64,000 nucleotides of DNA, taken from NCBI GenBank assembly GCA_021307315.1, contig JAJSPD010000008.1, forward strand, positions 806,001 to 870,000, read 5' to 3'. A program made the translations under genes and the position numbers. Position 1 is the first letter of the stretch. The number at the start of each line of letters is the position of its first letter. Below the pieces are notes generated by a model, which saw only the letters and a program-made list of their open reading frames with translations, ran no database searches and had not been told where the DNA came from. Positions 47,871-59,674 of this stretch are shown here, in pieces. Origin of the DNA: Bisporella sp. PMI_857 (Eukaryota > Ascomycota > Leotiomycetes > Helotiales > Helotiaceae).

Positions 47871-49036
47871 ATGCCAACCACTATCGCCGGAACACATATT
47901 GATGGGTTGAAAGCTATGGATATCCAGGTTACCAAGATCAGCTCCTCAAATGGTTATACAGTCCAGCTCAGCCCTACCCTTGAAGAAAAATTGAAGGGCC
48001 TTATCGGATTCAAGAATGTCGCCTGCGCTATCGAACGTCCGATATTCTCTGTTAACTTGGACGAACTGGAGGAGCTCGCTGTTAAGACCGTCAACATTGG
48101 CCGCAATTCTCGTGGTGTTTCTATTTCCATGACCACAGCTCAGCGGATCAGGTTGCATACTTTCTTGGAGTCCAGCGTGAAGGAGTTCGAAGGTATCAAT
48201 CTGCGTGAGAATACTATTCACCCTCTTACAATTGGAAAGGGAGATCTAAAGCACGAGTTGAGCGCATGTGATGGTGTTGTTAGGATTAGAGACTGTGCTG
48301 GAAACTTGGTGATGGAGGTTGCCACAGTTCGCTTGCGATTTGTCAACCTGCCCCCAGAGATTCGTCAGAACATCCTGGCATGGGTAGTTGAGGACAATGA
48401 CGAACAGTTCATCAAGTTCCTGGAGGCAAGTGCATCTCAAAATCCTCTTCTCCTCTGTGAGACATCTCTAATAGCCAACACCAGATTGCACATGATCCGT
48501 TCGTCCTTCCGGCTACCATATCAGGATCTCGATTCATTGTCAAAGCACGAAATCCCGCTCCAGGTGTAATGCACGTGTCAAAGCAATTCCGGGCCGATTT
48601 TCTTGCTTGCGGTGCCATGAAGTCCATATTCATTATGGAGAATGACCCATTCCCTGTCATGTTCCGACCCGGCAAGGATCGCATCTTCTTGGACACCAAT
48701 GTTATGCTGCTTGGAGTATGCCCAGGCCTGGCTTTTCCATTAACCACGATCAACTGGAAGCTTGTGACCGATTTGCAGATTGACCTCAAACTCTTCATTG
48801 AAGCTCCACTTTCACTTGTGGCAAATGCCATGAAGGCTTTGACCTCTTTGAAATCTCTGACCACATCTGCCACACTTTTCAACTACTTCCACCTAGGCCC
48901 CTTGGACATTAACATGGATATCTTGCTCAAGGAGGGTCGGATTTTCATCGCTCGCTATGTGTCTCCTGTTAATGCTGGAGAGATATTCGACGGAAAGGCG
49001 GCAATGAGACAGGTATTTGATGACCTTGAGGAGTAA
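47871..49036 (+). CDS. Hypothetical F-box-like protein
   Basis: Two ORFs that read as one protein, with a one-base loss near 48565 (LQV- then MHVSKQFRADFLACG). The N-terminal 150 residues are unfamiliar. Near residue 160 the text RLRFVNLPPEIRQNILAWV matches the LPPEIR...I opening of F-box/2EXR-type modules common in filamentous fungi. A C-terminal region LHVSKQFRADFL...FLDTNVMLLG has the look of these families. Such proteins may be SCF adaptors, but no partner site is visible. ATG at 47871 and TAA at 49034-49036. Family naming is tentative. Confidence 0.7.
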
Positions 49037-52000
49037 GTTTTCCATACCCTAGAATCTCTTAATCCCAGGCTTCCGAGATATCATGATATTTAATACATTT
49101 GAAATCTTTGCGATGGCATGTACTAACTGTAACTCTTCCTTATAGGCACTATGAGTGTAACAGATTAATTAGCATATGGCTAAGACTCGAGAGGGCCTTC
49201 TTATTCAGACGCAACCCCTGCGTGAAATTCCGTCTTGAACTTTGCTATATTTGATTTCGGAGCGGCGACGCGCAAGAGATAAATATCATGGGTATGGTTA
49301 CTGGAACATGGGAATGGAACATAGGAGCTGAGGATGGAGTAGCCCAATAATGAAAGTAATCTTCGTGTCCAACAAAACAGCTCTACACATTGTGAATTCT
49401 AGCCCATGGGTAATGAGTGTTTTACTTACTCAATGAGTTGAAAAGCCTACCCTAGATTCAGCATAAGTAAGTACCTCCTCTACACTCTTCGATATATAAC
49501 TTACTCATGCTGACTATCTTCATTACGATCAATAAGTGGTCCTGCACCACATACTTCACAGACTTTTGGGATCGCAAATCAGGCCCGGAGTGGGTTGCTG
49601 GCCATCGAACTAGAAGCCATAAACCGGAAGCTGAGGGAGGTCAGATTAAGCTCAAAGTCAGTGGGGTCTAGGTGCAAGCCAGGAATAGAGATGGGAGAGT
49701 TTTTCTTTCTTCACGACAGTAACAGGTAGCGACAAGGAGGTATCTCACGCTGAATCCTAAGAAATTTCCGTAAGTTCCTGAAGCATAAACATTTGGGTCT
49801 AGGAACCTGGAGGCCTGAAAGACTTTGTCAGCCTAAGTTGTGGGGTATATATTTGGGTTATCTAGGCACCCACCTATTGCCGCTCCATCAAGACCAACGG
49901 AAGTCCAATCGGTATATCATCATGCAGTGTGCTAAATGCACTATGCTAATGCTGCTAGGCTTGAGGAATCTGGCAGTGGCTAGACCAAACCTCATCACAG
50001 AGCCATGCTCTCAAGCTTCACGATGCAGGAGAACGACGATATCTTCTCGTGTCTAAGGTCCATCACAGCCTCAAAACTAGAGATCAAATAAAGCCAGCCC
50101 TATGCGGTATGTTTCGATGTATAATCGCAGGTATTTATTTTGACTGCTTAGCCAAATATGGCAATACAGATACAGCAGGAGACCAAGCCGACATTATCCT
50201 GCCTATTGCGCGGAAGTTAGAGTCCGGTACTATCACCGGAGACTCGGAGTACCTCTCTGTCGAGGTGGAGTATGCTCCTAGTTCCGAATAATGCTTTAAT
50301 GTTGTTGGTCATTAGCGGCAACAATGTCGACAGTGAGAATGACAGCATGACCACATCCGAGGTGTATCAATTGCTCTCCCTTTCGTCAAGACGACGATAT
50401 ACTATCGAATTTGAAGGTTTCTCTGGCTAGCCGTTAGCTTCCGACTTTTCAAGGTACTTGAGGGTTCGAGTAAGATTCCGATCCATCTATCATCGCCAAA
50501 ACTATCAAACGAGGGTGGAGCAATAGCTTGTGGCTATAAGGTATCGGCCTCTGAGAGTATCTATTGCATTCTTCTCTGGCCATCCCTCTTTCGCGATTGC
50601 CAAGTCATTCATGGGACCCTATTAAAGGTATTTTGTAGCTGTATGTCGTTTGTTTGTGCATATTGAGCGCACACATTGTTTCTGAGTTCTTCATTGCTAG
50701 GCCAGTTTTCCTGAGGAATATCGTGTCCATTGACATAGGTATTTTAGACCATCCGATGGAGGTCATTAGAGTATTGCATTTATGAGTCCTAGTTGCAGGA
50801 TCAGCTCCATATTCTGGGGCTTTATTAATTTGTATTAGTTTATACAAATTTCAAGAAGCTCTAAGAGGTGAAGAGCTGTGTGCACTGCGGCGATGGCCTT
50901 ACTGGAATAATGAGACGTATGTTCTTTGAGAGGCGGCGTATTAAAAAAGTTGATTCTTTTCTTGCTCTGGAGAGTGCGGAAGAGATTGTGTGCACTGTGA
51001 GGGGTTGGAGTATGTGTTTTCTTAATTAATTCATCTGGAGTTTAGGAGATTTTCGTGCAATTGTCGTGCTCAGCTCGTGACAAGAGTAGTCCGATCCAGT
51101 GCTGTTTTGAGGTGAGTCTGAGTTCCGGCCAAAACTATCCCGGCAGAAAAGCTCCAACTCCCTCTCTTTAGAGGACCATAGTCGGGAATGTACATTTGAA
51201 ACTTGCTAAAACCAGTAGCTACAAAGCTGTGGTTTCCTATCAGCGATTGAAATATGGGCGGACCTATTTGTGTGCAATTGTCATGGTGGTGAGAGATACT
51301 CGCTCTAAACTGCAAGTTTTATAATGCCTTTTCGAGTTTGTCAAAATATGGGATGCAAATTTCACATGTGATACAAGCTCTGTGGACTTATTCTTTTAAT
51401 AGGGTGTGAGCAGCACTCTGATAGAGGCAATTACATCAAACCGCTCTGGCGTAGTCACAAATACACTATCCCGGGGATTTTTAACGCTTATTCGATTTCA
51501 TTGTACGTGTTTTGTAAGTTTTAGGATTCAATTTAAATACCTGGTTTCTTCTTGAGCTGACAGGCATAAATTAACTGCACGCGCAGCAAGTTCATAGTAC
51601 AGCGGACTTTCGGCTACCGAATACATGCCAGTCTATGGCTCTTTTACAACCTCCTAGAAATCACGAGCTTGATACACTCTTAGGTTCGGCCGCAATATCA
51701 CCGTCTCACCTTTAAATTTCGTAAAGTTACCGGGTCGATACGGAAGATTAGAAATATTTCCCGGTGAGGAAAGAGGAGTTTCGGACCAGAGAACTCACAG
51801 GCGAGGGGATAAAAACACTACTCAATCTCGAAATACCTCGGCTCGTTCGATATATAGACAGCGGCTGGGATCCTGAGTACGCGCAGGTGCTCCATGCTAG
51901 CGCCGAGCTCCGGACTAGTTGCAACTATGGCATTGTACCGCACATATCCAAGTTGACTTTCGGATCACACCTTTTGCTCTGAAATTGCGATCCAAGAAGG

Positions 52001-53376
52001 CGAGTTTGAGTTGTCATAACTTTTGTTAGTGGAAGTCTGAGTGATCAAAGCTCATAAAGCACTAGGCTCAGTATACCTTATAGCATATTATGCGGAAAGT
52101 AGAGTCCTACATATTAATCAAGCTTTAAATACGCATCTAGGAGAGGACTCTGGTTCCATTTAATTGCACGCTGTTACAGAAATATTGTTCCAAATTTTCT
52201 AGCCGTAAAGATGAATTCCTGACACAAGCATGGGATCTATAGACAGTAATTTGGTATGTAATGCTCATATATCAGAGATCCGTCCTGCACATGGGACGCG
52301 CTATTATTTGCAGTAAGACCTACGGTTTTCTCATCACATATGGACTAATATAACTTTGTGCAAGGTTCTTAGCTAAGTCAGAGGCAGCGATGGCAATGTA
52401 GTTAGTGATACATGATTTTAACCACATCTAATCCCAAATTTAGTTATTTTATTAACGGTGTTGCAAAAATAGATGTTGTTTCAGGCTAGCAAATCAATAT
52501 TCGTATACTTAAACACCACTAAAACTGGGACCTGAAGCCTATATGCGTTGGTATTCAACCTATGCTTGCTAATCGCCATTTAAACTAGTAGATAGGTATT
52601 CAGAGACAACAGAAAGATGCGTTGAATAAGATATCCCTGAAGCCTATAAGATTGTTGGCGTATCGAGGGACTAAATAAGTCCACCCTCATTAAATGCCAT
52701 GCTATGTATCACTTTGGAAGCATCTGCAGTCTGTCAAGTCTATCAATAAAAGACATTAAATTGGGGGCTTCAGAGAATGGCTTACTATCATTTTACTTAT
52801 CCAAAGATTAAAGATTACCTGCGGTACTTCTGAAAGCTTGCTAATTCTGGCCATAGCTTCATGATATGTACAATTTCTGGCTAAGAAATCGTTTGTCTCT
52901 AAGATGCACATGCTGGTTATAGGGCTTTGGGGTTTTGAAGAGGGAAACGTTATTCGTTTCGCAATATGATGCACAGATTTCCTATTGGTTGAGTTATATG
53001 AGTATAGGCTTGTAAGGGATTCAATATCTCATGCGTCTAAGGAATGTAAGGAGAGCCAAGGTGGAGGTTAGAAGGCATGGAGTGTCCCCCTCCCGAGGTT
53101 AATCAGACGCCAAAGCGAAAGCAAACTGTTGCACATACAAACGCGGCCCTGACTTTGAATTGAAAATAATTCCACAGCATGGGACATGCGCAGAGTCATT
53201 CGAGCGGCCCACCTAGGTGATCAAGCAAGAATAAGCTTTTGCTGCATGCACGCCACCCCTGCATTGCCCCAGCAACACACACCCCACAGTACTTGTAAAC
53301 ATTTTTGCTGATGTACCGAAATCTGCAATTGCGATTCAATGGTATCTTTGCAGATATAATCGAAAACATAATTGAT
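49037..53376. other. 4.3 kb gene-poor, AT-leaning stretch
   Basis: No ORF over 87 codons and no recognisable domain. By eye the stretch 52030-52780 is especially AT-rich and TA-rich. This fits a decayed element, possibly altered by repeat-induced point mutation, but I found no terminal repeats or transposase remnants. The right end (53040-53376) holds the kinesin promoter. Confidence 0.5.
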
Positions 53377-55228
53377 ATGGCTTTAGATCCTCGAGCAATG
53401 CCAGGGATGGCTTCTGAAGTCCGCTCTATTAGATCATCCGCTTCTACGCCATCGCTCCGCTCAAGAGAGGGCAGTATTACCCCAATGGGAAAGCTAGATG
53501 CACCGGGGGAAATGTGAAAGTGGTTGTAAGAGTTAGAGGATTTCTTCCCAGAGGTATGAAGTTACCACAGGCGAACTTCGAAATGTGCTAACCTTATGTT
53601 TAGAAATTGAAAGAGGTGCAGAATGCCTAATCCAGATGAATCCAAGAACTCAGGCGACCACTCTTTTGGCGCCAATGATACCGATGTTGCTAACTCGCGT
53701 TCGAAAACTCGAAAGGTGGAGGAGAAAGCATTTACCTTTGACAGTTCTTTTTGGAGTCACAATAAGGAGGACGCGCATTATGCACACCAGGAGGATGTAT
53801 ATAACAGCTTGGGAGAAGAGTTTCTGGATCACAATTTCGAGGGCTACCACACCTGTATATTTGCTTATGGTCAAACTGGTTCAGGGAAGAGCTATACTAT
53901 GATGGGAACGGTTGATCAACCTGGTCTCATTCCACGAACTTGCGAGGACCTCTTTGAGAGAATCGAGGCCGCCCAAAACGAAACCCCTAATATTTCCTAT
54001 AATGTTCGAGTCTCCTACTTTGAGGTCTATAACGAGCATGTTCGCGATCTTTTAGTTCCAGTGCAGCCTAATCAAGGACCCAACTATCTCCGCATCCGAG
54101 AATCACCGACGGAAGGACCATACGTTCGAGACTTGACGGATGCGCCAGTCAAGAGTATCACGGAGATTCTACGATACATGAAAACCGGGGATAACAATCG
54201 GACAACAGCAAGCACCAAGATGAATGATACCAGTAGCAGAAGCCACTCAGTATTTACGATTATGCTTAAGCAAATCCACCACGACATGGAGACGGACGAG
54301 ACAACGGAGCGTGTTGCACGGATTCGACTGGTGGATCTAGCAGGCAGTGAGCGGGCAAAGGCTACGGAAGCGACAGGAACACGTCTTCGAGAAGGTAGTA
54401 ATATCAACAAGTCATTGACTACACTTGGTCGTGTGATTGCTGCGCTTGCAGATCCAAAGCAGAATCGACCTGGCAAGCGAAACAAGGATGTTGTACCTTA
54501 CAGAGATTCGATCCTTACTTGGCTGTTGAAAGACTCCTTGGGAGGAAACAGTAAGACAGCTATGATAGCTTGTATCGCTCCTGCAGACTATGACGAAACG
54601 CTATCTACACTTCGCTATGCCGACCAAGCCAAGAGAATTCGGACCCGTGCTGTTGTCAACCAGGACCATATCTCTGCTGCTCAGCGTGACGCTCAAATTG
54701 CTGCAATGGCTGAGGAGATTCGGGTTTTGCAATTGAGCGTCTCGGATAACCGGCGGCGAGAGAAGGAGAGCGAAGAGTATGAAAAGAAGCTGGAGGAGTA
54801 TCAGAATTCGTGTTGTTGCTATGCAGCGTATGATGGAAGAGCGTGGTATGGTGGCAGAAGGCAAGATCCGAAGCTTGCAAACCGAGAACGATGCTTTGAA
54901 GCTCCATCTCAAGCTCGCTCTTGACAGTTTGAAAAATCCAATACGGGTACGGAGCCCTCGGCCTAGTTTACCAGGGGACGAAGGAAAAAATATATCCAAT
55001 GATGCCACAGTTGGCGATGATGAAGAAAATGAAAACTACGAAACCGATGGCCATCCAGACGAGTACGCCGATGAGGATGAAGGAATCGATCTGGGAATTC
55101 ATGAGGAGAGAGCAAGTGAGACACAGGGATATATGAAGGATCTGCTGAAGGACTTGGGTGTCTTCAGAAAGAAGTTGACAGATGATAAAACGAGGTTTGT
55201 GATGCCATTGGGTGAGCGGGTGAACTAG
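53377..55228 (+). CDS. Short kinesin-3 motor (UncB/NcKin3-like), no FHA or PH domain
   Basis: Microtubule motor protein. A Ser-rich leader precedes the motor: [14 protein letters not shown] crosses a 50 bp intron (53554-53603). Motor landmarks: P-loop [13 protein letters not shown] (about 53866), switch [12 protein letters not shown], switch [11 protein letters not shown] and [15 protein letters not shown]. The neck region is followed by a coiled coil ([12 protein letters not shown], then [20 protein letters not shown]) and an acidic tail ending [11 protein letters not shown] at 55226-55228. Total about 610 residues, far shorter than UNC-104/KIF1 (1600+). Ascomycetes have a truncated kinesin-3 class of this size, linked in Neurospora to mitochondria. 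Several ATGs are possible (53377, 53398, 53407); the first is taken. Slips near 53508, 53673 and 54807. Confidence 0.92.
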
Positions 55229-56056
55229 ACATGTGCATACGGCCTGTTATTGATGTTATGATTGTCTTTATGAGGTATTAAGCGGGCAGCGTAGGTGTTA
55301 GGAGTAATTATCAGGTTATACAACATTATGATTTTGTTCATAATTAGCTGTTTGTCCGTTCGGGTGAGTCCTGCAGGGCATGTGAGCAAGTACAAATGTA
55401 CCCAATCTATCCAGACGTCAGCCTAAGCATGCAAAAAAGTACATCAATTTTTCCTTCATCTTGGGGAAAGCTTAATAATTTGTTAGGCTGAGTTTGTCTA
55501 ATTGGATTGTGAAAGAAAAACTGCTCTCAAGTACCTCACTAATATCTTTATTCTCCTATAATGTAAGACCTACTTGAAAGTTAAGCAGTTTATTCGTGGA
55601 GTGTAGCAGCGCTAGTTAACGCTAATTGCGCCCCTGAAAGAAAGCTTAAACCGCAAACGTCAAACATGCATTTGTGTTGGAGTATTGTTGGCATCAGCAC
55701 TTGAATACTTATTCAGCCATATATGGACGATCACCAAGACATCAGGATGCAATTCCACCTGTAAAGAAGTGTTTGCCCCCTGCCCCCCAACTTGCTTGAT
55801 CCAAATTATATCCCGGTGCATGCACAGCGCTTAAGCCCCTAGTTTAGGCGCGGCAGCCCACCTGTTTCAGCTTGAACAAGACACCGAGAGCCAACAGCTG
55901 TGAAACCGTGAAAGAGCTTCAAGGGCCAGCACAGCAATCCATCTTCCTCTTCTTTGTCCTCTTCACCCGACCTCTCGTTCCTAGCCTACCATTTCACTCC
56001 TTTCTAGAGTTGCTCATCTGCCTGAGAAAGCTATCCCATAAGCTTCATATTTCAAT
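55229..56056. other. Intergenic, nothing recognised
   Basis: About 830 bases, AT-rich on the left and C/T-rich before the eIF4E-like start (probable promoter). No ORF of note. Confidence 0.55.
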
Positions 56057-56896
56057 ATGGCCCTGAGACCGTCCCTTCTTACTAGAGGCTTGTCCTCGGC
56101 TCCTGGAGCAGATACGGGCTCCCCAGCTGAGCAACGTGACGATGCGAAGAAGAACATGCTCAAGGCTATGCGTCCTCTCCCAACACAGCATTATTGGAAT
56201 GTCTATTATGATGGGTATGTTACTGGTTAATATCTTAGCTAAGGATTCATTTCGACCCCGCCAGTTCCTAACGCTCCCAGTGGCCAGGCAAATGACTCCA
56301 AAACCACAGATGGAACTATACTGCAACCCTTGAGCAGCTGGGGTCGCAAATCGAGTCAGTCCAAGACTTCTGGCGTTACAACAACAACTGGCCGGTTGAC
56401 CAGATGAAGATGCGCGCATCTATCTATCTCTTCAAGTCAGGTTTCCAGCCGGTGTGGGAAGATAGAAGGAATAAAGACGGTGGGAGCTGGACGTTTAGGG
56501 TACCAAAGGCAAATGGTGCTGACTTCTGGACGAGAGTTCAAGTCATGGCTATTGGCGAGAAGCTTCAAGGTTGTCTCGATACGGGTATGTTACTTCTATT
56601 TTGGCTGGCGGTGAACGTGAGTGCTAATTGAACTTATTTCAGGAGATCAGCTTTGCGGCGTGGGACTATCAGTGCGATTCAATTCGCACCTAATTTCTAT
56701 TTGGCACCGAGATGCCGCGAAGCAGAAATCGATCGATGCTATACTTGAGACTGTTTTGGGGGAGCTTCCAGATGAGCTGAAGCCAAAGCCGGACAACTAC
56801 TTCTATAAGAAGCATTCCGACCATGCAGGATTCAAGGCCCCTCCCCCAACTACTGCGCCGGGACCAGTTCCTGAGACTAAAATTACAGAGGCGTGA
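56057..56896 (+). CDS. eIF4E-family cap-binding protein, 4EHP-like class
   Basis: Binds mRNA 5' caps; the 4EHP class usually represses translation. The ATG at 56057 opens MALRPSLLTRGLSSAPG. The core starts PLPTQHYWNVYYD, then a 66 bp intron (56215-56280, CTAAC branch point, CAG). After it the text reads QLGSQIESVQDFWRYNNN, MRASIYLFKSGFQPVWEDRR, GGSWTFRVPK and, after intron 56585-56642, CGVGLSVRFNSHLISIWHRD. The Trp of QPVWEDRR (human eIF4E W102) is kept. The W56 position appears as Tyr (YTATLEQLG), as in 4EHP, although a one-base slip near 56320 touches this spot. The tail is Pro-rich and ends ETKITEA, TGA. The first residues could be a presequence by composition, but orthologues of this type are cytosolic. 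Confidence 0.9.
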
Positions 56897-57162
56897 AAAA
56901 CATGGGATGATATCCATATAAAGCATTTGAAAGATGGGCTGGTGTTTGGGTATGCTATGGGATTCTGCATATGTAGGCGTTTCTAAAATGAAATATCAAC
57001 AGCTAACCGGGCCATGCCATATCATTCCCTCCAATGTCTCATTATTCGTCATATCTTCGGATTCTCCTTCCCTTGTGACAAATTCCAGTTCCCATACGCC
57101 TCAACACCTGGACACTTCCCGGACTCCGTTGTATTTTTGCATGGTCTCATAGTTCTTGTAGC

Positions 57163-57824
57163 TTATCTCCAGATTCCTGCCCTCCTCAGAACACCCTCAA
57201 ATTCTTCTCTGTCCACGCCTTGACCAATGCCGCCCGCCGTTAGCTTCTAGAATCATATCATTCAGCACTTCCTCTGGCACATCCTCCTTCAGTAATCGCG
57301 CGACGCGCTTTAGCATCGCCAAAGTTATCTTCTCCTCGCCACCACTAGCAAATAGCCGGAACGCATCCTCAACCTCTTTCCTACTCGCCTCCGAGGTACG
57401 CTCTTTCTGATGCAGTTTCAGCGCGCAGATAGCAAGGAATGACGAATATACCGCAAACCCTTCCTCGTCAGGGTCTAATATTGATATGAATTCGGAGAGT
57501 TCGGGAGCTGTGGGCTGGAGATCGAGCGCTCTATTTTCTTCGTTAGGTGGTGTGGAGAAATGAAGAAGAGGAAGTACTTCATCGCACGCCGCACCTCATT
57601 TATGGGTATCTGACTATCATCGCTGATCCTCTTGTCCTCGCAAAAAAGAGAGAATGCTTCTTTGATCTCTGCTTTCCTTCCGCGTTTGTTATGTTGTGTT
57701 CCTTTGCAAGCGCTGACCGACGACCTTTTGGCGCTGAAGCTTCTGCAGCCCCGCCACGTTTTGGTGGCTACGCGAAGTATTAGAATTTGTTTTATAAGTA
57801 TGATAAAAACTAGCAACCTACCAT
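57163..57824 (-). CDS. EF-hand (calmodulin/centrin-like) protein with an ATG-only first exon
   Basis: After repair of two slips (near 57690 and 57570) the protein reads PPKRGGAAEASAPKGRRSAL, EIKEAFSLF, ISDDSQIPINEVRRAMK, ELSEFISILDPDEEGFAVY, EVEDAFRLFA, MLKRVARLLKEDVPEEVLND and VDREEFEGVLRRAGIWR, stop TAA at 57163. The helix-loop-helix pattern matches a calmodulin/centrin fold, but the loops are degenerate: few Asp/Glu ligands remain (ILDPDEEGF is the best). Calcium binding is therefore doubtful. The likely start is an ATG at 57822-57824 directly followed by GTAGGT; removing 57768-57821 joins it to CCACCAAAACG to give M-PPKRGG. A fungal EF-hand protein of unknown role. Confidence 0.8.
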
Positions 57825-58529
57825 TTCCTTTTACTTATTTGGAAGAATGCTATCTGATGCCGAATCAACGATGCCGTGTTGTTTTTACCCGAGGCTGCCT
57901 TGCGCGCGAGGCTGAAGGCAGCCTCTAATAAAAGTGGCTCTCAATCCACGCTAACATGTCGGGCTCCACCCTTACCTTTGTATTTTCCTGTTTCTCTTTT
58001 TGTTTTTCCCTTCCTCTCCTTTCCTTGTCAACCGTCACAACAATTTATCTACCCAAACACCATAGCAGATTCATGCTTGTAGAAAGCTAAGTTGCCTCTC
58101 TTCTTTCAAAGCCTACTATGTTGGATTTATTCCCCAAGAATCTATACAGCTTCAAACATAAATGCTAGAGCTTGCCGCAGTCACATACCTAGAGCGGCAA
58201 GTGTGGACAATGAAGCAAGAGCAAAATCGGTTCTCAAAGACCTTCTTCTTCGAAACCTTCCGTAGTGTTCCCACTTACTGCATTCATTTAGAGTGTAGCG
58301 CTTGGTTCGCTTTGGAGACAATATCCCATTGCGGTCTTCTACACATGAACATGTTACAGTTCTAAGATGAAGAAAGCTTACCATTTCGTTTCAGAACTTT
58401 AGGTCCAAAATGGATATATATATTAAACCAATATCAGCCTTAAAAATGTTGTTCTTGTTCATATTTCCGTCTTAGAAATGCTTTTCTTCATATGGTCAAC
58501 ATCTCAACTTGGGCTTAGGGCTCAGCAAA
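57825..58529. other. Intergenic with a perfect 11 bp hairpin
   Basis: About 700 bases between the EF-hand gene start and the OBAP-like 3' end. Contains the inverted repeat at 57891-57925; otherwise AT-rich, no coding text recognised. Confidence 0.55.
57891..57925. repeat. Inverted repeat, 11 bp stem
   Basis: GAGGCTGCCTT (57891-57901), 13-base loop, AAGGCAGCCTC (57915-57925). It lies in the promoter side of the EF-hand gene; role unknown. Confidence 0.8.
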
Positions 58530-59393
58530 CTAGTAATTTCCAGCTCTCCTTCTATTCCAACACCAATCAGCATCCTCATGTATCTTCGTACTTTCGATGC
58601 CTGCCCTGGCCTCCTTCTTTCGACCCGTTTCGACGCTATAGCGCTCATCTCTATCCTTGACTTTCTCCCAAGGCACCTACTTCCATCAGCGTTGTTCATA
58701 CATATCTCCGTAGAAAACGCCTACCTGAGAATCCTTCGTAAAGCTCATCATTAACTCTGGCTTTCCGAGGGGGAGCGTATCTCCACGATCAACCTGCCAG
58801 AAATGATAAGTCTTTCCATACAGCCCAATGACCTCTTTCATCTCCTCCGTCTCGGCGAATTCCCAGACGGCATTAGAAACGTTGGGATTGGGCATGATGA
58901 GCATTCCACTCTTAACCTAATCATCGTGAGCTCTGAATTCTATGTTCAGAAACGCATCAAAGGGACAATACTGCACCTCATAGTCATGAGAATGCCATAG
59001 TTTTCTTTCTTCTACATCAAGTGTCTCGTATAGCTTTTCTGGTAATCATATATCGACGCCTATCAATCGTGAGGGGTTCGTTGGCGCATCGTATATAAGA
59101 CATTGTCTCACCTATTTCTCTCCCGTCAGCTTACCCTTCAAAACACTCATTCCGTAGGTTGCAGATTTTATAAGAAGCATACATCAGCACTCAAATGAGT
59201 ACAATAGTGGTTCGCTTCGACAGTCCTATTTAGATCAGAAGCATACACGTGGAAAGCATTTAAGTGAGCGCATATAGCCTTGACAGGCTCAAAAGACTGT
59301 GTCGCGGATGCTCCCGTTTCCAAGATCGAATCCTTGATAGTTTTTGGTGGGCTAAGTGGCACCGTGAGTTTCTTGATGAGTTTGGTACGCCAT
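58530..59393 (-). CDS. DUF1264 / oil-body-associated protein (OBAP) family
   Basis: Family named from plant oil-body proteins and widespread in fungi; biochemical role unknown. Four exons: 59183-59393, 58977-59111, 58725-58916 and 58530-58676, with introns of 71, 60 and 48 bp. Landmarks: [117 protein letters not shown] and HEDADWCWN near the end. The ATG at 59393 ([11 protein letters not shown]) is one frame from PPKTIKDS, so a slip lies near 59355. Around 59060 two compensating slips create an in-frame TGA where the family has a YMI-type segment. Otherwise full length. Confidence 0.9.
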
Positions 59394-59674
59394 GTCAATA
59401 TGTGATATTGATTTGTTAAAAAGAATAAGAAGTCTCAGAGATTGGCAAAGACGAGATAAGTCTGCAGAGAAGAGGGGAAACAAAAATTTTGACGTCATAT
59501 GGTACCCTTAGGAGGCTATCAAGATATCCAAATGCAAGACGGAATGTCATTATTACATTTACATAAACTCTGCTCTCAGCAACCACGGCTTTCATTTCAT
59601 AATTTCGTTCCTGGTGCTAGTCTATGATCCTGGTAAATGCCTCTACAGTCTCGCCCAAGAGATGCATTACCTAC

